Part shown: positions 22,930-37,729 of the stretch, piece by piece
Numbering within the stretch: position 1 is the first letter of the stretch
How the letters are laid out: each line of letters starts with the position of its first letter
Assembly (NCBI GenBank): GCA_036924085.1
Contig: JAVGWX010000013.1
Location: 54,189,904 to 54,253,903, forward strand
From: Ariolimax columbianus
Lineage: Eukaryota; Mollusca; Gastropoda; Stylommatophora; Arionidae
Length of the DNA: 64,000 nucleotides
Reading direction: 5' to 3'
Position numbers and translations under genes: made by a program
The notes under the pieces: generated by a model
The model's input: only the letters and a program-made list of their open reading frames with translations
What the model was told of the DNA's origin: nothing
Databases searched by the model: none

Positions 22930-25900
22930 TAATGTTTCTAAAATTAAAATTAAACACGATTTGAAAAAAAGTTACAAATCATAAGTATAGACAATTTTCA
23001 GCCGTTTGAAATGTATTGCAATTTAAACGCACTAATTATGTGGATAAGTTAAAAGCATTTCCTTTGACTTTCAAGTAATTTTACTGACAAGAAAAACTAA
23101 TGTTTCTAAAATTAAAATTAAAGACGATTTGAAAAAAAGTTGCAATATCATAAGTATTGACAATTTTTAGCCGTTTGAAATGTATTTCAATTTTAAAGCA
23201 CTAATTATGTGGATAAGTTAAAAGCATTTCCACTGACTTTAAAGTAATTTTACTGACAAGAAAAACTAATGTTTCTGAAATCAAAATTGAGTAGAAGGCG
23301 ATTTGAAAAAAATTGCAGATCATAAGGTTAAACTATTTTCAGCACTTTGACATGTATTGCAATTTTAACGCACTAATTATATGGATAAGTTAAAAGCATT
23401 TCCACTGACTTTCAAGTAATTTTACTGACAAGAAAAACTAATGTTTCTGAAATCAAAATTGAGTAGATGGCGATTTTTAAAAAATTGCAGATCATAAGTT
23501 TAGACAATTTTCAGCCGTTAGAAATGTATTGCACTTTTAACGCACTAATTATGTGGATAAGTTAAAAGCATTTCCACTGACTTTCAAGTAATTTTACTGA
23601 CAAGAAAAACTAATGTTTCTAAAATTAAAATTAAACACGATTTGAAAAAAAAATTGCAGATCATAAGTTTAGACAATTTTCAGCCTTTAGAAATGTATTG
23701 CAATTTTAACGCACTAATTATGTGGATAAGTTGAAAGCATTTCCACTGACTTTCAAGTAATTTTACTGACAAGAAAAACCAATGTTTCTAAAATTAAAAT
23801 TGAGTAGAAGGCGATTTGAAAAAAAGTTCCAGCTCATAAGTTTAGACAATTTTCAGCCGTTTGAAATGTATTGCAATTTTAAAGCACTAATTATGTGGAT
23901 AAGTTAAAAGCATTTCCACTGACTTTCAAGTAATTTTACTGACTAGAAAAACCAATGTTTCTAAAATTAAAATTGAGTAAAAGGCGATTTGTAAAAAAAG
24001 TGGCAGATCATAAGTCTATACAATTTTCAGCCGTTTGAAATGTATTGCAATTTAAACGCACTAATTATGTGGATAAATTAAAAACATTTCCATTGACTTT
24101 CAAGTATTTTTACTGACAAGAAAAACTAATGTTTCTAAAATTAAAATTAAACACGATTTGAAAAAAAGTTACAAATCATAAGTATAGACAATTTTCAGCC
24201 GTTTGAAATGTATTGCAATTTTAACGCACTAATTATGTGGATGAATAAAAAGCATTTCCACTGACTTTCAAGTAATTTTACTGACTAGAAAAACCAATGT
24301 TTCTAAAATTTAAATTGAGTAGAAGGCGATTTGAAAAAAACTGGCAGATCATAAGTTTATACAATTTTCAGCCGTTTGAAATGTATTGCAATTTACACGC
24401 ACTAATTATGTGGATAAGTTAAAAGCATTTCCATTGACTTTCAAGTATTTTTACTGACAAGAAAAACTAATGTTTCTAAAATTAAAATTAAACACGATTT
24501 GAAAAAAAGTTACAAATCATAAGTATAGACAATTTTCAGCCGTTTGAAATGTATTGCAATTTAAACGCACTAATTATGTGGATAAGTTAAAAGCATTTCC
24601 TTTGACTTTCAAGTAATTTTACTGACAAGAAAAACTAATGTTTCTAAAATTAAAATTAAAGACGATTTGAAAAAAAGTTGCAATATCATAAGTATAGACA
24701 ATTTTTAGCCGTTTGAAATGTATTTCAATTTTAAAGCACTAATTTTGTGGATAAGTTAAAAGCATTTCCACTGACTTTAAAGTAATTTTACTGACAAGAA
24801 AAACTAATGTTTCTGAAATCAAAATTGAGTAGAAGGCGATTTGAAAAAAATTGCAGATCATAAGGTTAAACTATTTTCAGCACTTTGACATGTATTGCAA
24901 TTTTAACGCACTAATTATATGGATAAGTTAAAAGCATTTCCACTGACTTTCAAGTAATTTTACTGACAAGAAAAACTAATGTTTCTGAAATCAAAATTGA
25001 GTAGATGGCGATTTTTAAAAAATTGCAGATCATAAGTTTAGACAATTTTCAGCCGTTAGAAATGTATTGCACTTTTAACGCACTAATTATGTGGATAAGT
25101 TAAAAGCATTTCCACTGACTTTCAAGTAATTTTACTGACAAGAAAAACTAATGTTTCTAAAATTAAAATTAAACACGATTTGAAAAAAAAATTGCAGATC
25201 ATAAGTTTAGACAATTTTCAGCCTTTAGAAATGTATTGCAATTTTAACGCACTAATTATGTGGATAAGTTGAAAGCATTTCCACTGACTTTCAAGTAATT
25301 TTACTGACAAGAAAAACTAATGTTTCTAAAATTAAAATTAAACACGATTTGAAAAAAAGTTACAAATCATAAGTATAGACAATTTTCAGCCGTTTGAAAT
25401 GTATTGCAATTTAAACGCACTAATTATGTGGATAAGTTAAAAGCATTTCCTTTGACTTTCAAGTAATTTTACTGACAAGAAAAACTAATGTTTCTAAAAT
25501 TAAAATTAAAGACGATTTGAAAAAAAGTTGCAATATCATAAGTATAGACAATTTTTAGCCGTTTGAAATGTATTTCAATTTTAAAGCACTAATTATGTGG
25601 ATAAGTTAAAAGCATTTCCACTGACTTTAAAGTAATTTTACTGACAAGAAAAACTAATGTTTCTGAAATCAAAATTGAGTAGAAGGCGATTTGAAAAAAA
25701 TTGCAGATCATAAGGTTAAACTATTTTCAGCACTTTGACATGTATTGCAATTTTAACGCACTAATTATATGGATAAGTTAAAAGCATTTCCACTGACTTT
25801 CAAGTAATTTTACTGACAAGAAAAACTAATGTTTCTGAAATCAAAATTGAGTAGATGGCGATTTTTAAAAAATTGCAGATCATAAGTTTAGACAATTTTC

Positions 25901-26170
25901 AGCCGTTAGAAATGTATTGCACTTTTAACGCACTAATTATGTGGATAAGTTAAAAGCATTTCCACTGACTTTCAAGTAATTTTACTGACAAGAAAAACTA
26001 ATGTTTCTAAAATTAAAATTAAACACGATTTGAAAAAAAAATTGCAGATCATAAGTTTAGACAATTTTCAGCCTTTAGAAATGTATTGCAATTTTAACGC
26101 ACTAATTATGTGGATAAGTTGAAAGCATTTCCACTGACTTTCAAGTAATTTTACTGACAAGAAAAACCAA
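22930..26170 (-). repeat. Five-monomer module (850 bp), three copies
   Basis: A 5-monomer module is marked by taaagacgatttg followed by gttgcaatatcataag, then ggttaaac, atatggataag and gatggcgatttttaaa. It appears at marker positions 23,119, 24,657 and 25,507. Copies two and three are directly adjacent (850 bp apart, about 24,470-25,320 and 25,320-26,170). Copy one (about 22,930-23,780) is separated from them by about 690 bp. What follows copy three (ttccagctcataag, cataagtctatac) equals what follows copy one, at 2,388 bp offset. A longer block was therefore copied and the module then duplicated in place. Confidence 0.82.
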
Positions 26171-28529
26171 TGTTTCTAAAATTAAAATTGAGTAGAAGGC
26201 GATTTGAAAAAAAGTTCCAGCTCATAAGTTTAGACAATTTTCAGCCGTTTGAAATGTATTGCAATTTTAAAGCACTAATTATGTGGATAAGTTAAAAGCA
26301 TTTCCACTGACTTTCAAGTAATTTTACTGACTAGAAAAACCAATGTTTCTAAAATTAAAATTGAGTAAAAGGCGATTTGAAAAAAAAGTGGCAGATCATA
26401 AGTCTATACAATTTTCAGCCGTTTGAAATGTATTGCAATTTAAACGCACTAATTATGTGGATAAATTAAAAACATTTCCATTGACTTTCAAGTATTTTTA
26501 CTGACAAGAAAAACTAATGTTTCTAAAATTAAAATTAAACACGATTTGAAAAAAAGTTACAAATCATAAGTATAGACAATTTTCAGCCGTTTGAAATGTA
26601 TTGCAATTTTAACGCACTAATTATGTGGATACGTTAAAAGCATTTCCACTGACTTTCAAGTAATTTTACTGACAAGAAAAACTAATGTTTCTAAAATTAA
26701 AATTAAACACGATTTGCAAAAAGTTGCAGATCATAAGTATAGACAGTTTTCAGCCGTTTGAAATGTATTGCAATTTTAACGCACTAATTATGTGGATGAA
26801 TAAAAAGCATTTCCACTGACTTTCAAGTAATTTTACTGACTAGAAAAACCAATGTTTCTAAAATTTAAATTGAGTAGAAGGCGATTCGAAAAAAACTGGC
26901 AGATCATAAGTTTATACAATTTTCAGCCGTTTGAAATGTATTGCAATTTACACGCACTAATGATGTGGATAAGTTAAAAGCATTTCCATTGACTTTCAAG
27001 TATTTTTACTGACAAGAAAAACTAATGTTTCTAAAATTAAAATTAAACACGATTTGAAAAAAAGTTACAAATCATAAGTATAGACAATTTTCAGCCGTTT
27101 GAAATGTATTGCAATTTTAACGCACTAATTATGTGGATACGTTAAAAGCATTTCCACTGACTTTCAAGTAATTTTACTGACAAGAAAAACTAATGTTTCT
27201 AAAATTAAAATTAAACACGATTTGCAAAAAGTTGCAGATCATAAGTATAGACAATTTTCAGCCGTTTAAAATGTATTGCAATTTTAACGCACTAATTATG
27301 TGGATAAGTTAAAAGCATTTCCACTGACTTTCAAGTAATTTTACTGACAAGAAAAACTAATGTTTCTGAAATCAAAATTGAGTAGATGCAGATTTAAAAA
27401 AAATTGCAGATCATAAGTTTAGACAATTTTCAGCCGTTAGAAATGTATTGCACTTTTAACGCACTAATTATGTGGATAATTTAAAAGCATTTCCACTGAC
27501 TTTCAAGTAATTTTACTGACGAAAAACTAATGTTTCTAAAATTAAAATTAAACACGATTTGAAAAAAAGTTGCAGATCATGTATAGACAATTTTCAGCCG
27601 TTTGAAATGTATTTCAATTTTAACGAACTAATTATGTGGATAAGTTAAAAGCATTTCCACTGACTTTCAAGTAATTTTACTGACAAGAAAAACTAATGTT
27701 TCTGAAATCAAAATTGAGTAGATGGCGATTTTTAAAAAATTGCAGATCATAAGTTTAGACAATTTTCAGCCGTTAGAAATGTATTGCACTTTTAACGCAC
27801 TAATTATGTGGATAAGTTAAAAGCATTTCCACTGACTTTCAAGTAATTTTACTGACAAGAAAAACTAATGTTTCTAAAATTAAAATTAAACACGATTTGA
27901 AAAAAAAATTGCAGATCATATGTTTAGACAATTTTCAGCCTTTAGAAATGTATTGCAATTTTAACGCACTAATTATGTGGATAAGTTGAAAGCATTTCCA
28001 CTGACTTTCAAGTAATTTTACTGACAAGAAAAACCAATGTTTCTAAAATTAAAATTGAGTAGAAGGCGATTTGAAAAAAAGTTCCAGCTCATAAGTTTAG
28101 ACAATTTTCAGCCGTTTGAAATGTATTGCAATTTTAAAGTACTAATTATGTGGATAAGTTAAAAGCATTTCCACTGACTTTCAAGTAATTTTACTGACTA
28201 GAAAAACTAATGTTCTAAAATTAGAATTGAGTAGAAGGCGATTTGAAAAAAAAGTGGCAGATCATAAGTTTATACAATTTTCACCCGTTTGAAATGTATT
28301 GCAATTTAAACGCACTAATTATGTGGATAAGTTAAAAGCATTTCCATTGACTTTCAAGTAATTTTACTGACAAGAAAAACTAATGTTTCTAAAATTAAAA
28401 TTAAACACGATTTGAAAAAAAGTTGCAAATCATAAGTATAGACAATTTTCAGCAGTTTGAAATGTATTGCAATTTTAACGCACTAATTATGTGGATAAGT
28501 TAAAAGCATTTCCACTGACTTTCAAGTAA

Positions 28530-31500
28530 TTTTACTGAAAAGAAAAACTAATGTTTCTAAAATCAAAATTGAGTAAAAGCCGATTTGAAAAAAAATTGCA
28601 GATCATAAGTTTAGACTATTTTCAGCACTTTGACATGTATTGCAATTTTAACGCACTAATTATGTGGATAAGTTAAAAGCATTTCCACAGAAAATCAAGT
28701 AATTTTACTGACTAGAAAAACCAATGTTTCTAAAATTAAAATTGAGTAGAAGGTGATTTGAAAAAAAAGTGGCAGATCATATTTATACAATTTTCAGCCG
28801 TTTGAAATGTATTGCAATTTTAACGCACTAATTATGTGGATAAGTTAAAAGCATTTCCACTGACTTTCAAGTAATTTTACTGACAAGAAAAACTAATGTT
28901 TCTAAAATTAAAATTAAACACGATTTGAAAAAAAGTTGCAGATCATAAGTATAGACAATTTTCAGCCGTTTGAAATGTATTGCACTTGTAACGCACTAAT
29001 TATGTGGATAAGTTAAAAGCATTTCCACTGACTTTCAAGTAATTTTACTGACAAGAAAAACTAATGTTTCTAAAATTAAAATTAAACACGATTTGAAAAA
29101 AAGTTGCAGATCATAAGTATAGACAATTTTCAGCCGTTTGAAATGTATTTCAATTTTAAAGCACTAATTATGTGGATAAGTTAAAAGCATTTCCACTGAC
29201 TTTCAAGTAATTTTACTGACAAATAAACTAATGTTTCTGAAATCAAAATTGAGTAGAAGGCGATTTGAAAAAAAAGTGGCAGATCATAAGTTTATACAAT
29301 ATTCACCCGTTTGAAATGTATTGCAATTTAAACGCACTAATTATGTGGATAAGTTAAAAGCATTTCCACTGACTTTCAAGTAATTTTACTGACAAGAAAA
29401 ACTAATGTTTCTAAAATTAAAATTAAAACGATTTGAAAAAAAGTTGCAGATCATAAGTATAGACAATTTTCAGCCGTTTGAAATGTATTGCACTTTTAAC
29501 GCACTAATTATGTGGATAAGTTAAAAGCATTTCCACTGACTTTCAATTAATTTTACTGACAAGACAAACTAATGTTTCTAAAATTAAAATTAAACACGAT
29601 TTGAAAAAAAGTTGCAGATCATAAGTATAGACAATTTTCAGCCGTTTGAAATGTATTTCAATTTTAAAGCACTAATTATGTGGATAAGTTAAAAGCATTT
29701 CCACTGACTTTCAAGTAATTTTACTGACAAGAAAAACTAATGTTTCTGAAATCAAAATTGAGTAGAAGGCGATTTTAAAAAAATTGCAGATCATAAGGTT
29801 AAACTATTTTCAGCACTTTGACATGTATTGCAATTTTAACGCACTAATTATGTGGATAAGTTAAAAGCATTTCCACTGACTTTCAAGTAATTTTACTGAC
29901 AAGAAAAACTAATGTTTCTAAAATTAAAATTAAACACGATTTGAAAAAAAAGTTGCAGATCATAAGTTTAGACAATTTTCAGCCTTTAGAAATGTATTGC
30001 AATTTTAACGCACTAATTATGTGGATAAGTTAAAAGCATTTCCACTGACTTTCAAGTAATTTTACTGACAAGAAAAACCAATGTTTCTAAAATTAAAATT
30101 GAGTAGAAGGCGATTTGAAAAAAAGTTTCAGCTCATAAGTTTAGACAATTTTCAGCCGTTTGAAATGTATTGCAATTTTAACGCACTAATTATGTGGATA
30201 AATTAAAAGCATTTCCACTGACTTTCAAGTAATTTTACTGACTAGAAAAACCAATGTTTCTAAAATTAAAATTGAGTAGAAGGCGATTTGAAAAAAAAGT
30301 GGCAGATCATAAGTTTATACAATTTTCAGCCGTTTGAAATGTATTGCAATTTAAACGCACTAATTATGTGGATAAGTTAAAAGCATTTCCATTGACTTTC
30401 AAGTATTTTTACTGACAAGAAAAACTAATGTTTCTAAAATTAAAATTAAACACGATTTGAAAAAAAGTTACAAATCATAAGTATAGACAATTTTCAGCCG
30501 TTTGAAATGTATTGCAATTTTAACGCACTAATTATGTGGATACGTTAAAAGCATTTCCACTGACTTTCAAGTAATTTTACTGAAAAGAAAAACTAATGTT
30601 TCTAAAATCAAAATTGAGTAAAAGCCGATTTGAAAAAAAATTGCAGATCATAAGTTTAGACTATTTTCAGCACTTTGACATGTATTGCAATTTTAACGCA
30701 CTAATTATGTGGATAAGTTAAAAGCATTTCCACAGAAAATCAAGTAATTTTACTGACTAGAAAAACCAATGTTTCTAAAATTAAAATTGAGTAGAAGGTG
30801 ATTTGAAAAAAAAGTGGCAGATCATATTTATACAATTTTCAGCCGTTTGAAATGTATTGCAATTTTAACGCACTAATTATGTGGATAAGTTAAAAGCATT
30901 TCCACTGACTTTCAAGTAATTTTACTGACAAGAAAAACTAATGTTTCTAAAATTAAAATTAAACACGATTTGAAAAAAAGTTGCAGATCATAAGTATAGA
31001 CAATTTTCAGCCGTTTGAAATGTATTGCACTTGTAACGCACTAATTATGTGGATAAGTTAAAAGCATTTCCACTGACTTTCAAGTAATTTTACTGACAAG
31101 AAAAACTAATGTTTCTAAAATTAAAATTAAACACGATTTGAAAAAAAGTTGCAGATCATAAGTATAGACAATTTTCAGCCGTTTGAAATGTATTTCAATT
31201 TTAAAGCACTAATTATGTGGATAAGTTAAAAGCATTTCCACTGACTTTCAAGTAATTTTACTGACAAATAAACTAATGTTTCTGAAATCAAAATTGAGTA
31301 GAAGGCGATTTGAAAAAAAAGTGGCAGATCATAAGTTTATACAATATTCACCCGTTTGAAATGTATTGCAATTTAAACGCACTAATTATGTGGATAAGTT
31401 AAAAGCATTTCCACTGACTTTCAAGTAATTTTACTGACAAGAAAAACTAATGTTTCTAAAATTAAAATTAAAACGATTTGAAAAAAAGTTGCAGATCATA

Positions 31501-32620
31501 AGTATAGACAATTTTCAGCCGTTTGAAATGTATTGCACTTTTAACGCACTAATTATGTGGATAAGTTAAAAGCATTTCCACTGACTTTCAATTAATTTTA
31601 CTGACAAGACAAACTAATGTTTCTAAAATTAAAATTAAACACGATTTGAAAAAAAGTTGCAGATCATAAGTATAGACAATTTTCAGCCGTTTGAAATGTA
31701 TTTCAATTTTAAAGCACTAATTATGTGGATAAGTTAAAAGCATTTCCACTGACTTTCAAGTAATTTTACTGACAAGAAAAACTAATGTTTCTGAAATCAA
31801 AATTGAGTAGAAGGCGATTTAAAAAAAATTGCAGATCATAAGGTTAAACTATTTTCAGCACTTTGACATGTATTGCAATTTTAACGCACTAATTATGTGG
31901 ATAAGTTAAAAGCATTTCCACTGACTTTCAAGTAATTTTACTGACAAGAAAAACTAATGTTTCTAAAATTAAAATTAAACACGATTTGAAAAAAAAGTTG
32001 CAGATCATAAGTTTAGACAATTTTCAGCCTTTAGAAATGTATTGCAATTTTAACGCACTAATTATGTGGATAAGTTAAAAGCATTTCCACTGACTTTCAA
32101 GTAATTTTACTGACAAGAAAAACCAATGTTTCTAAAATTAAAATTGAGTAGAAGGCGATTTGAAAAAAAGTTTCAGCTCATAAGTTTAGACAATTTTCAG
32201 CCGTTTGAAATGTATTGCAATTTTAACGCACTAATTATGTGGATAAATTAAAAGCATTTCCACTGACTTTCAAGTAATTTTACTGACTAGAAAAACCAAT
32301 GTTTCTAAAATTAAAATTGAGTAGAAGGCGATTTGAAAAAAAAGTGGCAGATCATAAGTTTATACAATTTTCAGCCGTTTGAAATGTATTGCAATTTAAA
32401 CGCACTAATTATGTGGATAAGTTAAAAGCATTTCCATTGACTTTCAAGTATTTTTACTGACAAGAAAAACTAATGTTTCTAAAATTAAAATTAAACACGA
32501 TTTGAAAAAAAGTTACAAATCATAAGTATAGACAATTTTCAGCCGTTTGAAATGTATTGCAATTTTAACGCACTAATTATGTGGATACGTTAAAAGCATT
32601 TCCACTGACTTTCAAGTAGA
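28530..32620 (-). repeat. Tandem duplication of a 12-monomer block (2,045 bp x 2)
   Basis: Copies at about 28,530-30,575 and 30,576-32,620. Markers 2,045 bp apart are cacagaaaatcaag (28,686 and 30,731) and the rare aaataaactaatg (29,221 and 31,266). The second copy opens right after a ctgaaaagaaaaac variant, at the same phase as the first. Very few differences are visible; one is an A-tract length change near 29,775 and 31,817. Confidence 0.85.
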
Positions 32621-35600
32621 TTTACTGACAAGAAAAACTAATGTTTCTAAAATTAAAATTAAACACGATTTGCAAAAAAGTGCAGATCATAAGTATAGAC
32701 AATTTTCAGGCGTTTGAAATGTATTGCAATTTTAACGCACTAATTATGTGGATAAATTAAAAGCATTTCCACTGACTTTCAAGTAATTTTACTGACTAGA
32801 AAAACCAATGTTTCTAAAATTAAAATTGAGTAGAAGGCGATTTGAAAAAAAAGTGGCAGATCATAAGTTTATACAATTTTCAGCCGTTTGAAATGTATTG
32901 CAATTTACACGCACTAATTATGTGGATAAGTTAAAAGCATTTCCATTGACTTTCAAGTATTTTTACTGACAAGAAAAACTAATGTTTCTAAAATTAAAAT
33001 TAAACACGATTTGCAAAAAGTTGCAGATCATAAGTATAGACAATTTTCAGCCGTTTGAAATGTATTGCAATTTTAACGCACTAATTATGTGGATAAGTTA
33101 AAAGCATTTCCACTGACTTTCAAGTAATTTTACTGACAAGAAAAACTAATGTTTCTGAAATCAAAATTGAGTAGATGCAGATTTTTAAAAAATTGCAGAT
33201 CATAAGTTTAGACAATTTTTAGCCGTTAGAAATGTATTGCACTTTTAACGCACTAATTATGTGGATAATTTAAAAGCATTTCCACTGACTTTCAAGTAAT
33301 TTTACTGACAGGAAAAACTAATGTTTCTAAAATTAAAATTAAACACGATTTGAAAAAAAGTTGCAGATCATGTATAGACAATTTTCAGCCGTTTGAAATG
33401 TATTTCAATTTTAACGAACTAATTATGTGGATAAGTTAAAAGCATTTCCACTGACTTTCAAGTAATTTTACTGACTAGAAAAACCAATGTTTCTAAAATT
33501 AAAATTGAGTAGAAGGCGATTTGAAATAAAAAGTGGCAGATCATGTTTATACAATTTTCAGCCGTTTGAAATGTATTGCAATTTAAACGCACTAATTATG
33601 TGGATAAGTTAAAAGCATTTCCATTGACTTTCAAGTAATTTTACTGACAAGAAAAACTAATGTTTCTAAAATTAAAATTAAACACGATTTGAAAAAAAGT
33701 TGCAAATCATAAGTATAGACAATTTTCAGCCGTTTGAAATGTATTGCAATTTTAACGCACTAATTATGTGGATAAGTTAAAAGCATTTCCACTGACTTTC
33801 AAGTAATTTTACTGACAAGAAAAACTAATGTTTCTAAAATTAAAATTAAACACGATTTGAAAAAAAGTTGCAGATCATAAGTATAGACAATTTTCAGCCG
33901 TTTGAAATGTATTGCAATTTTAACGCACTAATTATGTGGATAAGTTAAAAGCATTTCCACTGACTTTCAAGTAATTTTACTGACAAGAAAAACCAATGTT
34001 TCTAAAATTAAAATTGAGTAGAAGGCGATTTGAAAAAAAGTTTCAGCTCATAAGTTTAGACAATTTTCAGCCGTTTGAAATGTATTGCAATTTTAACGCA
34101 CTAATTATGTGGATAAATTAAAAGCATTTCCACTGACTTTCAAGTAATTTTACTGACTAGAAAAACCAATGTTTCTAAAATTAAAATTGAGTAGAAGGCG
34201 ATTTGAAAAAAAAGTGGCAGATCATAAGTTTATACAATTTTCAGCCGTTTGAAATGTATTGCAATTTAAACGCACTAATTATGTGGATAAGTTAAAAGCA
34301 TTTCCATTGACTTTCAAGTATTTTTACTGACAAGAAAAACTAATGTTTCTAAAATTAAAATTAAACACGATTTGAAAAAAAGTTACAAATCATAAGTATA
34401 GACAATTTTCAGCCGTTTGAAATGTATTGCAATTTTAACGCACTAATTATGTGGATACGTTAAAAGCATTTCCACTGACTTTCAAGTAGATTTACTGACA
34501 AGAAAAACTAATGTTTCTAAAATTAAAATTAAACACGATTTGCAAAAAAGTGCAGATCATAAGTATAGACAATTTTCAGGCGTTTGAAATGTATTGCAAT
34601 TTTAACGCACTAATTATGTGGATAAATTAAAAGCATTTCCACTGACTTTCAAGTAATTTTACTGACTAGAAAAACCAATGTTTCTAAAATTAAAATTGAG
34701 TAGAAGGCGATTTGAAAAAAAAGTGGCAGATCATAAGTTTATACAATTTTCAGCCGTTTGAAATGTATTGCAATTTACACGCACTAATTATGTGGATAAG
34801 TTAAAAGCATTTCCATTGACTTTCAAGTATTTTTACTGACAAGAAAAACTAATGTTTCTAAAATTAAAATTAAACACGATTTGCAAAAAGTTGCAGATCA
34901 TAAGTATAGACAATTTTCAGCCGTTTGAAATGTATTGCAATTTTAACGCACTAATTATGTGGATAAGTTAAAAGCATTTCCACTGACTTTCAAGTAATTT
35001 TACTGACAAGAAAAACTAATGTTTCTGAAATCAAAATTGAGTAGATGCAGATTTTTAAAAAATTGCAGATCATAAGTTTAGACAATTTTTAGCCGTTAGA
35101 AATGTATTGCACTTTTAACGCACTAATTATGTGGATAATTTAAAAGCATTTCCACTGACTTTCAAGTAATTTTACTGACAGGAAAAACTAATGTTTCTAA
35201 AATTAAAATTAAACACGATTTGAAAAAAAGTTGCAGATCATGTATAGACAATTTTCAGCCGTTTGAAATGTATTTCAATTTTAACGAACTAATTATGTGG
35301 ATAAGTTAAAAGCATTTCCACTGACTTTCAAGTAATTTTACTGACTAGAAAAACCAATGTTTCTAAAATTAAAATTGAGTAGAAGGCGATTTGAAATAAA
35401 AAGTGGCAGATCATGTTTATACAATTTTCAGCCGTTTGAAATGTATTGCAATTTAAACGCACTAATTATGTGGATAAGTTAAAAGCATTTCCATTGACTT
35501 TCAAGTAATTTTACTGACAAGAAAAACTAATGTTTCTAAAATTAAAATTAAACACGATTTGAAAAAAAGTTGCAAATCATAAGTATAGACAATTTTCAGC

Positions 35601-35790
35601 CGTTTGAAATGTATTGCAATTTTAACGCACTAATTATGTGGATAAGTTAAAAGCATTTCCACTGACTTTCAAGTAATTTTACTGACAAGAAAAACTAATG
35701 TTTCTAAAATTAAAATTAAACACGATTTGAAAAAAAGTTGCAGATCATAAGTATAGACAATTTTCAGCCGTTTGAAATGTATTGCAATTT
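32050..35790 (-). repeat. Tandem duplication of an 11-monomer block (1,870 bp x 2)
   Basis: Copies at about 32,050-33,920 and 33,921-35,790, overlapping the end of the preceding 2,045-bp duplication. Markers 1,870 bp apart are caagtagatttactg (tttactgaca at 32,621 and 34,491) and gatttgaaataaaaag (ttgaaataaa at 33,521 and 35,391). Both copies share the private gcaaaaaagtgcag and caggcgtttgaaatg variants. After about 35,815 a ttctaccgac monomer appears, which is absent at the equivalent point of copy one. Confidence 0.85.
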
Positions 35791-37729
35791 TAACGCACTA
35801 ATTATGTGGATAAGTTAAAAGCATTTCTACCGACTTTCAAGTAATTTTACTGACAAGAAAAACTAATGTTTCTAAAATCAAATTTGAGTAAAAGCCGATT
35901 TGAAAAAAAATTGCAGATCATAAGTTTAGACTATTTTCAGCACTTTGACATGTATTGCAATTTTAACGCACTAATTATGTGGATAAGTTAAAAGCATTTC
36001 CACAGACATTCAAGTGATTTTACTGACTAGAAAAACCAATGTTTCTAAAATTAAAATTGAGTAGAAGGCGATTTGAAAAAAAAGTGGCAGATCATAAGTT
36101 TATACAATTTTCAGCCGTTTGAAATGTATTGCAATTTAAACGCACTAATTATGTGGATAAGTTAAAAGCATTTCCACTGACTTTCAATTAATTTTACTGA
36201 CAAGAGAAACTAATGTTTCTAAAATTAAAATTAAACACGATTTGAAAAAAAGTTGCAGATCATAAGTTTAGACAATTTTCAGCCTTTAGAAATGTATTGC
36301 AATTTTAACGCACTAATTATGTGGATAAGTTAAAAGCATTTCCACTGACTTTCAAGTAATTTTACTGACTAGAAAAACCAATGTTTCTAAAATTAAAATT
36401 GAGTAGAAGGCGATTTGAAAAAAAAGTGGCAGATCATAAGTCTATACAATTTTCAGCCGTTTGAAATGTATTGCAATTTAAACGCACTAATTATGTGGAT
36501 AAGTTAAAAGCATTTCCATTGACTTTCAAGTATTTTTACTGACAAGAAAAACTAATGTTTCTAAAATTAAAATTAAACACGATTTGAAAAAAAGTTACAA
36601 ATCATAAGTATAGACAATTTTCAGCCGTTTGAAATGTATTGCAATTTTAACGCACTATCTATGTGGATACGTTAAAAGCATTTCCACTGACTTTCAAGTA
36701 ATTTTACTGACAAGAAAAACTAATGTTTCTAAAATTAAAATTAAACACGATTTGCAAAAAGTTGCAGATCATAAGTACAAACAATTTTCAGCCGTTTGAA
36801 ATGTATTGCAATTTTAACGCACTAATTATGTGGATAAATGAAAAGCATTTCCACTGACTTTCAAGTAATTTTACTGACTAGAAAAACCAATGTTTCTAAA
36901 ATTAAAATTGAGTAGAAGGCGATTTGAAAAAAAAGGGGCAGATCATAAGTTTATACAATTTTCAGCCGTTTGAAATGTATTGCAATTTACACGCACTAAT
37001 TATGTGGATACGTTAAAAGCATTTCCATTGACTTTCAAGTATTTTTACTGACAAGAAAAACTAATGTTTCTAAAATTAAAATTAAACACGATTTGAAAAA
37101 AAGTTACAAATCATAAGTATAGACAATTTTCAGCCGTTTGAAATGTATTGCAATTTTAACGCACTAATTATGTGGATACGTTAAAAGCATTTCCACTGAC
37201 TTTCAAGTAATTTTACTGACAAGAAAAACTAATGTTTCTAAAATTAAAATTAAACACGATTTGCAAAAAGTTGCAGATCATAAGTATAGACAATTTTCAG
37301 CCGTTTGAAATGTATTGCAATTTTAACGCACTAATTATGTGGATAAATTAAAAGCATTTCCACTGACTTTCAAGTAATTTTACTGACTAGAAAAACCAAT
37401 GTTTCTAAAATTAAAATTGAGTAGAAGGCGATTTGAAAAAAAACTGGCAGATTATAAGTTTATACAATTTTCAGCTGTTTGAAATGTATTGCAATTTAAA
37501 CGCACTAATTTTGTGGATAAGTTAAATGCATTTCCACTGACTTTCAAGTAATTTTACTGACAAGAAAAACTAATGTTTCTAAAATTAAAATTAAACACGA
37601 TTTGAAAAAAAGTTGCAGATCATAAGTATAGACAATTTTCAGCCTTTTGAAATGTATTGCAATTTTAACGCACTAATTATGTGGATAAGTTAAAAGCATT
37701 TCCACTGACTTTCAAGTAATTTTACAGAC

